A stretch of 33,129 bases of DNA from Coraliomargarita_B sp036735565 (GTDB taxonomy: Bacteria; Verrucomicrobiota; Verrucomicrobiia; Opitutales; Coraliomargaritaceae). Location: the NCBI GenBank assembly GCA_036735565.1, contig DAINOC010000020.1, positions 1 through 33,129 of the forward strand. Reading direction: 5' to 3'. Both the position numbers and the translations under genes were made by a program. The notes beneath the pieces are model-generated. The model saw only the letters and a list, made by a program, of their open reading frames with translations, did no database searches and was not told the origin of the DNA. Each line of letters starts with the position of its first letter. Position 1 is the first letter of the stretch. Below, one piece after another: positions 1 to 8,742 of this stretch.

Positions 1-228
1 CTATCATTAGCAATAATTTTACACTTATAAGATAGCCTTATGTATCAGGGATTTCGGATCTTTGCCTGCGTGGCTTATTGATCCCTTGGGTGCGTGGGCT
101 TGGAGCTCGAACAGCCATCGCCAAAGGCTATGGCTATTGCCGTCAAAAGCTCCGGCTTCTTCGGGCGCAGCACACGCCTGCGTCCGTGGCGCTTGACAAA
201 TCGCCTCTCTACGCGCCTGTATTCTCCT
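1..228. other. Non-coding region upstream of trpB
   Basis: The first ~90 bases are A/T-rich compared with the rest and contain no convincing gene. The part from 99 to 156 is a dispersed repeat listed separately. An open frame continues upstream of the chosen trpB start, from an ATG at 94, but it reads through the repeat and gives a low-complexity Arg/Ser-rich peptide, so I treat it as non-coding. A TTGACA at 193-198 and TATTCT at 220-225 are 21 bases apart, too far for a confident promoter. Confidence 0.5.
99..156 (+). repeat. Dispersed repeat R3, copy 1
   Basis: This stretch shares a near-identical core (TTGGAGCT, GAACAGCC, TCGCC, AAGGCTATGGC) with 4362-4414. Both copies start with GGAGCT and finish with AGCTCCGGC, so the element has short inverted ends. 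Here it lies upstream of trpB; the second copy touches the stop codon of the sixA-like gene. The function is unknown; it resembles a small palindromic extragenic repeat. Confidence 0.7.
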
Positions 229-1461
229 ATGGCCACCGCTACCGCAACACCTTCCACACCGCTTGCCGATCCGGCGCTGCTCCCTGATGCGCGGGGGCAT
301 TTTGGTCCCTACGGTGGCATGTATGTGCCGGAGACCTTGATGACGCCGCTCTTCGAGCTGACCGAGGCCTACCACGCGGCCCGCCGCGACCCTGCCTTTC
401 AGCAGGAGCTCGACTTTCACCTGCGCGAGTTTGCCGGGCGTCCCACCAACCTCTACCTCGCCGAGCGGCTCACCGAGCACTGCGGCGGCGCACAGATCTA
501 CCTGAAGCGGGAGGACCTGCTCCACACCGGCGCGCATAAGATCAACAATGCCCTCGGTCAGGCCCTGCTGGCCCGGCGCATGGGTAAGCGCCGTATCATC
601 GCCGAGACCGGGGCCGGTCAGCACGGCATCGCGACCGCCGCCATGTGCGCCAAGATGGGCTTCGAGTGCGTCATCTACATGGGCGAGGAGGATATGCGCC
701 GTCAGTCGCTCAATGTTTACCGTATGCGCCTCTGCGGCGCGGAGGTGCGCGGGGTCACCGCCGGGCAGCGCACCCTGAAGGAAGCGGTGAACGAGGCCAT
801 GCGCGATTGGGTTACCAATGTCCGCGACACCCACTACATCATCGGTTCGGCGCTTGGGGCCCATCCCTTCCCCATGATGGTGCGCGACTTCCACCGCGTG
901 ATCGGGGAGGAGTGCCGCCGCCAGATCCTCGATAAGGCGGGCCGCCTGCCCGACGAGGTGGCCGCCTGTGTGGGAGGCGGGTCCAATGCCATCGGTATCT
1001 TTTTCGCCTTCCTTCAGGACGAGGGCGTGCGCCTCACCGGCGTCGAAGCCGGTGGACGCGAGATCACACGCGGCCACCATGCCGCCCGTTTTGAGGGCGG
1101 CCGCCTCGGGGTGCTGCAGGGAGCCAAGACCTGGATCCTGCAGGACGACGATGGCCAGATCGACCTTACGCACTCCGTCTCCGCCGGGTTGGACTACGCC
1201 GCCGTCGGACCGGAGCACGCCTATTACCGCGACGCGGGCCGCATCGATTACGGCAATGCCAGCGATGCCGAAGCGCTCGACGCCTTTAAAGCGCTCTGCC
1301 GGATCGAGGGCATCGTCCCCGCGCTGGAGTCGGCCCACGGGATCGCCTACACCATGAAGCGCGCCCGCGAGCTCAGCGCCGATCAAATCATCATCGGTAA
1401 CCTCTCCGGCCGTGGCGATAAGGACGTGCAGGAAGCCGCCCGCGTGATGGGCGATTTGGAC

Positions 1462-1464
<3 letters not shown>
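229..1464 (+). CDS. trpB: Tryptophan synthase beta chain
   Basis: The 411-residue product is a PLP enzyme that condenses indole with L-serine to make L-tryptophan in the cytoplasm, normally as an alpha2-beta2 complex with TrpA. The PLP lysine is visible at about residue 104 in HTGAHKINN. The catalytic glutamate is in AETGAGQHG (about 126), and the phosphate-binding GGGSNAIG loop lies near 247-254. The N-terminal GRFGPYGG-like motif (GHFGPYGGMYVPETL) is typical of the TrpB1 type. Length matches the family (about 400 residues). An ATG at 94 would add 45 residues, but those read through a dispersed repeat, so the start at 229 is preferred; no clear Shine-Dalgarno precedes it. No trpA follows: the stop codon runs straight into repeat R1, so the partner subunit must be elsewhere, possibly upstream of the window. 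Confidence 0.95.
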
Positions 1465-1682
<218 letters not shown>

Positions 1683-1714
1683 AATAATAGGCGGGAAGGA
1701 AAAATGATAATGCT

Positions 1715-1808
1715 GAACCGCAAGGTCACCGAGAGCGCGGAGAATTAAAAGAGAGAAATGAACCCGACTCGGCGAGTCTTCTGCGTCCTCAGCGCACTCT
1801 GCGGTTAC
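1715..1808. repeat. Imperfect inverted repeat with a perfect central hairpin
   Basis: The arms at 1715-1744 and 1778-1808 (AACCGCA, GAG and GCGC motifs against GCGC, CTC and TGCGGTT) are roughly two-thirds complementary. The centre, 1766-1778, is a perfect GACTC-GGC-GAGTC hairpin. The arm wording (CTGCGTCCTCAGCG, CTCTGCGGTTA) resembles a non-coding repeat found in many environmental bacterial genomes. It encodes no protein. Confidence 0.6.
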
Positions 1809-1865
1809 ACCTAGCCGAAGGATGGTCGAACGTTATGCGAGGATGGAAAAGAATGAAGCCTGGGC

Positions 1866-1965
1866 ATACCTTGGACGGCCCTCACCGTATCGCCATGGTT
1901 TGAGATGCCAACCCGTTTCTGGCCCGTGAGGACACGGTCCGCTACCTGTTGCTTCTCGCCCTTTT
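1866..1965 (-). repeat. Dispersed hairpin repeat R2, copy 3 (partial)
   Basis: On the reverse strand this reads GGTAGCGGACCGTGTCCTCA then CGGGCCAG, nearly identical to the repeat at 28752-28924 (CCCCAC in place of CCTCAC) and to 21199-21420. Like 28752-28924 it lacks the 40-bp palindrome found inside 21199-21420. It lies in the non-coding stretch before the helicase gene, and the similarity becomes patchy beyond about 100 bases. Confidence 0.65.
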
Positions 1966-2051
1966 TCGCCGCACATCCGGGCAGGAAGCCCGGGTTCCTG
2001 GGAGGCGGGGCTTCCAGCCCCGTACGCCGTTAATGCGGATCGACAGACCGC

Positions 2052-3191
2052 ATGGAGCTGCCCAATGTCCGGCTCATGAAGCAAACATTTGAAGCATTGG
2101 GCGTCCCTGCCGACCTGATTCGTGGCATCGCCGAGCTCGGCATCGAGGAACCCACCGGGATCCAGCAGCAGGCCATCCCTTTTCTTATCAAGGACGGGGG
2201 CGACCTCATCGCCCAGGCCCAGACGGGCACGGGGAAGACCGCCGCCTTCGGGCTCCCGCTGCTCACCCGGATCGATCCGGCTAACCCAGCCATCCAGGCC
2301 CTCATCATCGCACCCGTCCGCGAGCTGGCCAAGCAGATCGGCAAGCAGCTCTTCCGCTACACCAAATATGCGGAGCAGAAGATCTTCGTCGAAGTCGCCG
2401 CCGGTGGCGACAAGATCGGCGAGCAGATCCTCCGCCTGCAGCGGCCCACCCACATTCTCGTGGCCACGCCGGGGCGGCTCATGGATCTGCTTGAGGCCCG
2501 CCTCGATCTGGGGGCTGTCCGCTACCTCATCCTCGACGAGGCCGATGAGATGATCAGCATGGGCTTTCGTGATCAACTCGCCACCGTCTTCAAAGAGACG
2601 AAAGCCCGCCGCAGCACCTGGCTCTTTTCGGCGACCTTTCAGGAGAAGGTCCGCGAGCTGGTGGCGACCCACATCGCTGCCGATGCCAAGCGCATCGCCG
2701 TCGCGAAAGCCCAGGTGGTCAACCCGAAGATCCGCCATGAATACGTGATCTGCGCCCGCGAGCACAAGGACGAGTTCATCGCGCAATACCTCCTGCGCCA
2801 CGGCGGCGAGCGCGGCCTTATCTTTTGCCGCACCCGAGCCGGGGCCCAGAAGCTCGGAGAGTCCCTCGAAAAGCGCGGTTTGTCGGTCGCCGTGCTGCAG
2901 GGGGACCTGGGTCAGCGCGACCGCGATAAACTCATGCGCGGGTTTAAGAAGGCGCGCATCCGCTTTCTCATCGCCACCGACGTCGCCGCCCGTGGGATCG
3001 ACGTCGAGGGGCTTTCCTTCGTCATTCACCACCAGCTGCCGGACCAGTTTCAATACTACACCCATCGCGCGGGCCGTACCGCCCGGGCGGGGAAGGAGGG
3101 CACCTCCCTCTGCCTGATCGAGCCGGACGACCGCAAGGCCATCGCCACGCTCGAGGCCGAACTCGGTGTGCGCTTTCAGCTGGTAGAGTAG
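2052..3191 (+). CDS. DEAD-box ATP-dependent RNA helicase
   Basis: The 379-residue protein is the minimal two-RecA-domain core of a DEAD-box helicase, using ATP to unwind short RNA duplexes during ribosome assembly or mRNA turnover. In order: Q motif (PTGIQQQ, 34-40), Walker A AQTGTGKT (56-63), motif Ia PVRELA, the GG pair (118-119), TPGR (139-142), DEAD (162-165), SAT (193-195), then domain 2 with IFCRT, ATDVAARGID and HRAGRTARAG. It ends soon after domain 2, so it lacks the basic or RNA-recognition tail of DeaD/CsdA, DbpA or SrmB and cannot be assigned to one of these. The first ATG at 2052 is used; 2076 is an alternative; neither has a clear Shine-Dalgarno. It converges on the next gene. 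Confidence 0.95.
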   Translation: MELPNVRLMKQTFEALGVPADLIRGIAELGIEEPTGIQQQAIPFLIKDGGDLIAQAQTGTGKTAAFGLPLLTRIDPANPAIQALIIAPVRELAKQIGKQLFRYTKYAEQKIFVEVAAGGDKIGEQILRLQRPTHILVATPGRLMDLLEARLDLGAVRYLILDEADEMISMGFRDQLATVFKETKARRSTWLFSATFQEKVRELVATHIAADAKRIAVAKAQVVNPKIRHEYVICAREHKDEFIAQYLLRHGGERGLIFCRTRAGAQKLGESLEKRGLSVAVLQGDLGQRDRDKLMRGFKKARIRFLIATDVAARGIDVEGLSFVIHHQLPDQFQYYTHRAGRTARAGKEGTSLCLIEPDDRKAIATLEAELGVRFQLVE

Positions 3192-3304
3192 GGTGGGCGC
3201 TACCGTCGTCCAACCGGATAGGGCGCCGTCTCCGACAAGCCGCCATGGGTGACTTGCTGACCCATTCCTGTCCCAGTGACCTGTCGAAGGGCGGGGGATC
3301 CGGA
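3192..3304. other. Convergent intergenic spacer
   Basis: This spacer separates the 3' ends of the helicase and exonuclease-like genes. GGCGC near 3197 can pair with GCGCC near 3226, and CCTGTCGAAGGGCGG near 3281 resembles half of the palindrome found at 21253-21292. No T-run suited to an intrinsic terminator and no gene were seen. Confidence 0.4.
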
Positions 3305-4192
3305 CTACTTAGCCGGGTCCACCTTGATCAGCAGGCCCACCGCATGGTGGTCGCTGGCTTCGGCGGGCACTTCGATGAGAAAGGCTTCGCTGTGGCGCAG
3401 GCGCTCGCCCTTGGTGAAGATGTAGTCGAAGGTGGTGGCCTCGAAGCGGTCGCTGCCGCGCCAAGTCAGGCGTTTCTCCCGGGATGTCTTTGCCCAGGTG
3501 TTGCGGAATCCGGCATCGACGAGTTGCTGCACCACGTTGTCGCCGAATTTCCCGTCGTGGTCCGTATTGATGTCGCCGCCGATGATGACGCCGGCCACGC
3601 GCCCCTTCCACATCAGCCGCTCCATCTGGTCCACATGCTGGAGTATCTGCACGACCGACTCGTCGCGCACACGGAAGTTCACCTGCTCCTGCGCCTCGTT
3701 GAAGGAGCGGTTGCTCTTCAAGTGCACGGCGTAGCAGAGCACGACGTCGTCACTGTCCGGCAGGGCCAGCGCGGCGAAGGAAAAGCCGCGCACCATGGAG
3801 CCAATGGTCTGCCGGAAGGGCTCTGCATAGGCTGCTACGATGGGCAGACGGCTCCCGATGGCCAGTTGCTGACGCCAGAGCACCCCCGCATCGCGGTCCA
3901 CGAAGTGACTGACATTCGCCACCTCCAGGCCCGGCACCACCGTGACGAGGTCGGAGAAGGAGCGCCAGTCCCGGATCTCCGAGCCGAGCAGCAGGTCCGG
4001 ACGCATCTTTGTCAGCTCCGTTTTGACCGCCGCAATCTGCTCCTCCTCCTCGGACGTGGCATTGTTGAATTTCTGACCCGGATACCACTCGATGTTCCAT
4101 GCCACGACCCGCAGTTCGGTGGCGGTCAGCGAGGTCGTGATGCATAGGATGAAGAGCCCGGTAATCAGGCGAAGTTTGTGGGATAGGTGCAT
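3305..4192 (-). CDS. Exported endonuclease/exonuclease/phosphatase-family protein
   Basis: The 295-residue protein begins with a positively charged then hydrophobic stretch (residues 1-24, ending SLTATE) that reads as a signal peptide, so it probably acts outside the cytoplasm. The rest carries the EEP-fold signatures: WNIEW (32-36), an acidic motif at GSEIRD (70-75), VHLKSN, the GGDINTD catalytic block, FDYIF near 250 and the terminal SDHHAVG. These are the metal-dependent phosphodiesterase motifs of the DNase I/exonuclease III superfamily. The substrate (nucleic acid, lipid or phosphoester) cannot be read from sequence. It converges with the helicase gene and lies downstream of the sixA-like gene on the same strand, 221 bases away with repeats between, so co-transcription is uncertain. 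Confidence 0.85.
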   Translation of the reverse strand: MHLSHKLRLITGLFILCITTSLTATELRVVAWNIEWYPGQKFNNATSEEEEQIAAVKTELTKMRPDLLLGSEIRDWRSFSDLVTVVPGLEVANVSHFVDRDAGVLWRQQLAIGSRLPIVAAYAEPFRQTIGSMVRGFSFAALALPDSDDVVLCYAVHLKSNRSFNEAQEQVNFRVRDESVVQILQHVDQMERLMWKGRVAGVIIGGDINTDHDGKFGDNVVQQLVDAGFRNTWAKTSREKRLTWRGSDRFEATTFDYIFTKGERLRHSEAFLIEVPAEASDHHAVGLLIKVDPAK

Positions 4193-4203
4193 GAGAGAGA
4201 GTT

Positions 4204-4233
4204 GTGGAGGGATGGAGTGGTGGAGGGATGGAG
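4204..4233. repeat. Short tandem repeat, two units
   Basis: GTGGAGGGATGGAG occurs at 4204-4217 and again at 4220-4233, a period of 16 bases, just 5' of the exonuclease-like gene on the reverse strand. It may simply be slippage. On the transcribed strand it is pyrimidine-rich and offers no Shine-Dalgarno. Confidence 0.6.
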
Positions 4234-4308
4234 CTTCTGTTTTGGACCCGTGGAAGGTCAGCTGGTTTCATGCCGAAGGCAAACTGTATTGGCCAGAGTT
4301 TCGGAGAT

Positions 4309-4325
4309 GGGAGCATCTTGCTCCC
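4309..4325. repeat. Perfect 7-bp hairpin between two reverse-strand genes
   Basis: GGGAGCA-TCT-TGCTCCC forms a perfect stem with a three-base loop. It sits between the sixA-like and exonuclease-like genes and has no T-run on either side, so it is more like a palindromic extragenic repeat than an intrinsic terminator. Confidence 0.55.
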
Positions 4326-4361
4326 GGGTGCGAGGCTGGCTTATGCTGCGAGTGCTCCGGC

Positions 4362-4414
4362 CTTGGAGCTGGAACAGCCGTCGCCGAAGGCTATGGCCTG
4401 TCAGGAGCTCCGGC
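4362..4414 (+). repeat. Dispersed repeat R3, copy 2, touching the sixA stop codon
   Basis: This is the second copy of the element at 99-156, with the same GGAGCT...AGCTCCGGC ends and central TCGCCGAAGGCTATGGC. Its last base is the last base of the reverse-strand stop codon at 4414-4416, so it starts immediately 3' of the gene on the coding strand. Confidence 0.7.
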
Positions 4415-4920
4415 TACGATAGTTGCTTCGGATACACGAAGCGGGCGGCGCTTGCGCAGCCGTGGCCGACCTCGCGCCAGGCCGCTACCGCGAGTTCGAG
4501 GTGCGCCACCCCGCAGGTGGGAAATTTCTCACCGTCGCCTTCGAATGCCGGGTCAAGCACGCTGGCCAGTAGCTCGAAACCGGGGTTGTGGCCGAAGAGC
4601 ACCACATGCTGGTCGCCGTCGTCGAGCCCGCGGACCAGCTCGAGGAGCGCCCTGGGTGTGGCTTCGTAGATCCGGGGCTCCAGGGTGATCGCGTCCTTCG
4701 GCCAGCCGAGGCGCTCGGCGATCAACTGGGCCGTCGTCCGGGCGCGCAGCGCAGGGCTGCTCAGTATCCGGTCGATGATTGGCAGGGGCATCGCCGCCAG
4801 GGCCGCGCCCATGCGCGGGGCATCGCTCAGGCCGCGCGCGTTGAGCGGGCGGTCAAAGTCGCTCAGCGAGGCATTCGCCCAGCTCGACTTGGCGTGGCGG
4901 ATGAGGGTGAGGTGCTTCAT
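4414..4920 (-). CDS. sixA: SixA-type phosphohistidine phosphatase (histidine phosphatase superfamily)
   Basis: The 168-residue product has the RHG-type motif LIRHAKSSW (catalytic His9 flanked by Arg8), the conserved SPALRART block (55-62), an acidic partner near residue 88 and the second histidine in FGHNPG (His111). The small size and the RHAKSSW wording point to the SixA branch, which removes phosphate from phosphohistidine domains such as those of phosphorelay or PTS proteins. The target here is unknown. The start at 4920 is chosen because homology begins at MKHLTLIRHAK; an ATG three codons upstream (4929) is possible. Its stop codon overlaps repeat R3. Confidence 0.85.
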   Translation of the reverse strand: MKHLTLIRHAKSSWANASLSDFDRPLNARGLSDAPRMGAALAAMPLPIIDRILSSPALRARTTAQLIAERLGWPKDAITLEPRIYEATPRALLELVRGLDDGDQHVVLFGHNPGFELLASVLDPAFEGDGEKFPTCGVAHLELAVAAWREVGHGCASAARFVYPKQLS

Positions 4921-4971
4921 CGTGACCACGAGGTTGATGCTTGCACAGGCAGCCTGTCAAGCAGAGGGGGA

Positions 4972-5033
4972 GTTGAACATCGAACATCGAACGGTGAACG
5001 TTGAATGTTGCTGGTTGAACGTTGCGCATTGAA
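4972..5033 (+). repeat. GTTGAAC/ATCGAAC short-unit repeat tract
   Basis: The tract is an irregular series of GTTGAAC, ATCGAAC, GGTGAACG and TTGAATG units. Similar wording occurs inside repeat R1 at about 1566-1600 and 32276-32308 and, in the opposite sense, at 25318-25362. It lies upstream of the reverse-strand sixA-like gene. No coding sense was found. Confidence 0.7.
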
Positions 5034-5084
5034 AGCTGCGGATGCGCTTGTGCGTCCAACTGTGGGTGTCCGGTAACTGCCTTC

Positions 5085-5106
5085 ATTAACGTTAATTAAC
5101 GTTAAT
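5085..5106. promoter_or_regulatory. 22-bp perfect A/T-rich palindrome (operator candidate)
   Basis: The sequence is an 11-base half, ATTAACGTTAA, followed by its exact complement, so the 22 bases are fully self-complementary. It also consists of two adjoining TTAACGTTAA palindromes, giving nested two-fold symmetry. It is followed by TTTT. It could bind a dimeric or tetrameric regulator, or be a recombination or terminator relic. It sits in the 1-kb gene-free stretch between sixA and rplC. Confidence 0.5.
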
Positions 5107-5401
5107 TTTTGTTTGGGCCGTAGCGGAACCGTCGTTCGACTGGCTCACCGCAGGCGAGAGCGGTTTCGACGATCACGGTGAAGATTCCGGCCGCTGCGGG
5201 TGAGGATCACGATAGGGCTTGGGGGATTTTTGCCCGCCAAGTTTCGCGAAGTGACGCGAAGGGGGGCGGGGGGGGCCAACTGTCTTCCTGCCGTGCGGGT
5301 TCTCAACTTATGTTTTTACGAAGTCCCCTGCTGCGCCCCCACCCCTGCTGCGCCCCCTTCCGATAAAAGTCAAAGGGTGGTATAATTCGCTGCCAACCCA
5401 T

Positions 5402-5521
5402 AGGGCATGAGCGAAAGAAGTCGCAGGCTCCGCGTTTGTGAATGCCACATTCGTTGAGGACTTTGCGGACCCAGTTGCCGAGGTAGTTGGGGTTAAAGGC
5501 AGTTCCGTAGCTGGTTAGATC
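5402..5521 (-). pseudogene. Probable relic of a tyrosine recombinase/integrase
   Basis: On the reverse strand a short open frame reads TSYGTAFNPNYLGNWVRKVL then NECGIHKRGACDFFRSC. This matches the region of phage-type and XerC/D-like integrases just before and at the HxxR box (typically a Gly-Ile-x-x-x-Gly-(A/S)-C-H-L-F-R-H-T pattern). The first His is replaced by Asp and the HT after FR by SC, and the frame turns to unrelated sequence right after FR. There is no catalytic tyrosine, no N-terminal arm-binding domain, and only about 40 residues of similarity. The wider frame spans 5303-5611 but the rest is not recognisable. It is best read as a decayed fragment; chance resemblance is possible. 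Confidence 0.5.
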
Positions 5522-5611
5522 CATGATACCGAGTAGGGCGATCTCAGCGATTTCCGACTTCGGTTTCATGTATACCGCAGGGCGTCTGCCTCCTCGGGTC
5601 CTGTGGTGCAT

Positions 5612-5971
5612 GCCGGGAAGATTTCAAGTACAACGCCTTCCTGCCATCAATCGAGATTACCGTAATCGTCGCAGGATCTCCGGAAAATGCGTCATTGGTT
5701 TATCTTCGGACCCTTCGTTGATTAGGGAGTTGAAAATGTTCCTTGCGCGAATTGATTGATTCCCGTGCCGCAGGGTATGTGCGCGGGAGGGGTAGCAATT
5801 GCCCCCGCTGCGAAAAAAAATGAAATTTCGCGAAATCTAGGGTTGACGGGGTGGGGGTGAGTCCCTTTTTTCGGCCGCTCGCTTCGCAACAGAAGCTTCA
5901 ACCACACATTTTTTAACCCACTAACGCAGGTCAAGGAAACGGAGCTCCCGCTCCACCTGCCAATTAGTATT
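5612..5971. other. Leader region of the ribosomal-protein cluster
   Basis: No gene was found here. ATTTCGCGAAAT at 5825-5836 is a perfect 12-bp palindrome. A TTGACG at 5843-5848 could be a -35 element, but no good -10 lies at the usual distance. GGAG-CTCCCG-CTCC just before rplC can form a small hairpin. The promoter of the long cluster should lie here or further upstream, but I cannot fix it. Confidence 0.4.
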
Positions 5972-6619
5972 ATGAACGTAGCCCTACTTGGTAAGAAGAT
6001 AGGAATGACTCAGGTATTCGACGATGAGAATCGTCTGATTCCTGTTACCGTCATTGAAGCTGGCCCCTGCCCGGTCACTCAGGTGAAGTCCGCAGACACG
6101 GACGGGTATGATGCCATCCAAATCGGATATCGTCCGCAGAAGTCCCATCGCATGACGAAAGCCGCGATCGGCCACTTCGCCAAAGCCGGTGTGGAACCGA
6201 TGGCCGAGCTCCAGGAGTTCCGCACCAACGGCAAGAGCGAACTCAACGTTGGCGACGTCCTGACGGTTGAGCGTTTTGAAGCCGGCCAGAAGATCGACGT
6301 GGTGGGCACCACCAAGGGTCGTGGCTTCCAGGGTGTGGTCAAGCGCTATGGTTTCGGCGGTGGTCCTGCCTCGCACGGTTCGATGTTTCACCGCCGCGGT
6401 GGATCCTATGGTATGTGCCAATGGCCCGGTCACGTGATTAAGGGCAAGAAGATGCCCGGTCACATGGGTGACGTGCGCCGCACGGTGCAGAACCTGGAGA
6501 TCGTCAAGATCGACACGGAGAATAACCTCATCCTCGTCAAAGGCAGCATACCCGGTTCCCGCGGGAGCCTGGTGACGGTGCGCACTGCGATCAAACAAAA
6601 AGCGTCGAAGGTCGCCTAA
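5972..6619 (+). CDS. rplC: 50S ribosomal protein L3
   Basis: L3 binds 23S rRNA early in assembly and reaches toward the peptidyl-transferase centre. The 215-residue product has MNVALLGKKIGMTQVF at the N-terminus, the TTKGRGFQGVVKR loop and the KGKKMPGHMG motif. The glutamine methylated in Escherichia coli L3 (Gln150) appears conserved at residue 150, before WPG. It opens the cluster: rpsJ (S10), which usually precedes it, is absent, and about 1 kb upstream is gene-free. No Shine-Dalgarno precedes the ATG. The next gene starts 27 bases on. Confidence 0.97.
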   Translation: MNVALLGKKIGMTQVFDDENRLIPVTVIEAGPCPVTQVKSADTDGYDAIQIGYRPQKSHRMTKAAIGHFAKAGVEPMAELQEFRTNGKSELNVGDVLTVERFEAGQKIDVVGTTKGRGFQGVVKRYGFGGGPASHGSMFHRRGGSYGMCQWPGHVIKGKKMPGHMGDVRRTVQNLEIVKIDTENNLILVKGSIPGSRGSLVTVRTAIKQKASKVA

Positions 6620-6646
6620 GCCCTAGCCAAGAAAGGATATTTTATC

Positions 6647-7285
6647 ATGAAACTTAAGGTATTTTCAGCCGACGGGACCACGAGCGAGGAGAAAGACTTC
6701 GCCAACTTTCCGCAGTTTGAGGGCGACAAGGGCATTGCGGCCCTCCGCCAAGTCGTGATCGCTCACCAGGCCAATCTTCGTCAGGGCAACGCCTGCACGA
6801 AGACACGCGCTGATGTGTCCGGTAGCGGCAAGAAACTCTTCCGCCAAAAAGGCAGCGGCACAGCCCGTCAGGGTGAGCGCCGCGTCCCGCACCAGCGTCA
6901 TGGTGGTGTGGCCCACGGCCCCAAGCCCCGCGACTACTCGCAAAAGATCAACCGCAAGATGAAGACGCTCGCCTTCCAGCGCGCACTGTTTGAGCGGGCA
7001 TCCGAGGGCGGTCTATCGGTCATCGAAGCTTTCGAAGTGGAGGCACCCAAGACCAAACTGTTCAACAAGGTGCTCACCACCGTGCTCCCCGCGCGTGGCA
7101 AAGTGCTGATCGTGGACGATCAATTTGAGAACAACGCTGCGCTGGCAGCACGCAATGTCAAAGGGGTCTCGCTCTCCGAAGCGGGCAACCTGAGCACGCT
7201 CGACGTGGTCCGCTACCGGCACATCCTCGTGAGCTCGAAGGGCATTGAAACCATCATCGCACGTGCCAATGGAGGTGAATCATGA
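6647..7285 (+). CDS. rplD: 50S ribosomal protein L4
   Basis: L4 lines the polypeptide exit tunnel with its extended loop and in enterobacteria represses the S10 operon. The 212-residue product shows the tunnel-loop block RQKGSGTARQGERR, the GGVAHGPKPRDY motif and a C-terminal domain ending VRYRHILVSSKGIETI. A Shine-Dalgarno AAAGGA at 6632-6637 supports the start. The stop codon overlaps the rplW start (ATGA), so the two are probably translationally coupled. Whether L4 autoregulation operates here cannot be told, as no E. coli-like leader is visible. Confidence 0.96.
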   Translation: MKLKVFSADGTTSEEKDFANFPQFEGDKGIAALRQVVIAHQANLRQGNACTKTRADVSGSGKKLFRQKGSGTARQGERRVPHQRHGGVAHGPKPRDYSQKINRKMKTLAFQRALFERASEGGLSVIEAFEVEAPKTKLFNKVLTTVLPARGKVLIVDDQFENNAALAARNVKGVSLSEAGNLSTLDVVRYRHILVSSKGIETIIARANGGES

Positions 7286-7572
7286 TTTCCGCAGACAAAA
7301 TTTTACTTGAGTATCGGGTGACCGAGAAGGCCGCCAATCTGGCTGCCAACCACAACCAGTATACCTTCGAGGTGGCACCGACGTCGAACCGCAAGGAAGT
7401 CGCCCGCGCCGTCGCCAAGGTCTTCAATGTGGAGGTCACCAACGTCAACATCATCAACAAAAAGCCCAAGCGCAAAACCGACCGCTCCCGCAAGGGCCGT
7501 CCGGGCACGAAGGGCGGCCACAAGAAGGCAATCGTCACACTCAAGCAGGGTGACAGCATCGCACTTGTATAA
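7282..7572 (+). CDS. rplW: 50S ribosomal protein L23
   Basis: L23 sits at the exit-tunnel mouth and is the docking site for trigger factor and the signal-recognition particle. The 96-residue product has the family signatures: an N-terminal ILLEYRVTEKAA, the central YTFEVAPTSNRKEVARAVAKVF and the basic loop GRPGTKGGHKKAIVTL. Its ATG overlaps the rplD stop by four bases, and a strong Shine-Dalgarno GGAGGTGA lies at 7271-7278 inside the end of rplD. Confidence 0.96.
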   Translation: MISADKILLEYRVTEKAANLAANHNQYTFEVAPTSNRKEVARAVAKVFNVEVTNVNIINKKPKRKTDRSRKGRPGTKGGHKKAIVTLKQGDSIALV

Positions 7573-7593
7573 CGCAGGAGGGGACCACTTACC

Positions 7594-8439
<846 letters not shown>

Positions 8440-8453
8440 TCGCCTGATCCGTC

Positions 8454-8714
8454 ATGTCACGTTCCATCAAAAAAGGATTCTTCGTCGACCCGCACCTTGC
8501 GAAAAAGGTTGAGGTCGCCCAAAAAAACAACGACCGCAAGCCGATTCAGACCTGGTCGCGCCGTTCGACGATCACACCGGACTTCGTCGGTTTGAACTTC
8601 AATGTGCACAACGGCCGGTCTTTCCTGCCCGTCTACGTCACGGAGAACATGGTCGGCCACAAGCTGGGCGAATTCGCTCCGACCCGCACCTTCAAGGGGC
8701 ATCCGACCAACTAA
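8454..8714 (+). CDS. rpsS: 30S ribosomal protein S19
   Basis: S19 is a head protein of the small subunit that forms a complex with S13 and contacts 16S rRNA. The 86-residue product begins MSRSIKKGFFVDPHL and contains the family block IQTWSRRSTITPDFVG and the tail KLGEFAPTRTFKGH. It is of normal length (E. coli 92). No Shine-Dalgarno is clear. Instead of the usual rplV, the next cistron, 28 bases on, is a small exported protein. Confidence 0.96.
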   Translation: MSRSIKKGFFVDPHLAKKVEVAQKNNDRKPIQTWSRRSTITPDFVGLNFNVHNGRSFLPVYVTENMVGHKLGEFAPTRTFKGHPTN

Positions 8715-8742
8715 GTTTTTCCAACCAAATCGCTCAACGATC

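Noticed and set aside
193..225. TTGACA and TATTCT upstream of trpB as a sigma-70 promoter
   Set aside because: The spacing is 21 bases and the -10 overlaps the start region; not enough for a promoter call.
4972..5033. Repeat array as a possible CRISPR
   Set aside because: Units are 7-10 bases with no spacers of constant size and no cas genes nearby.
5178..5400. Small open frames between the palindrome and rplC
   Set aside because: They are short, overlapping in several frames, and lack start signals, motifs and codon bias.
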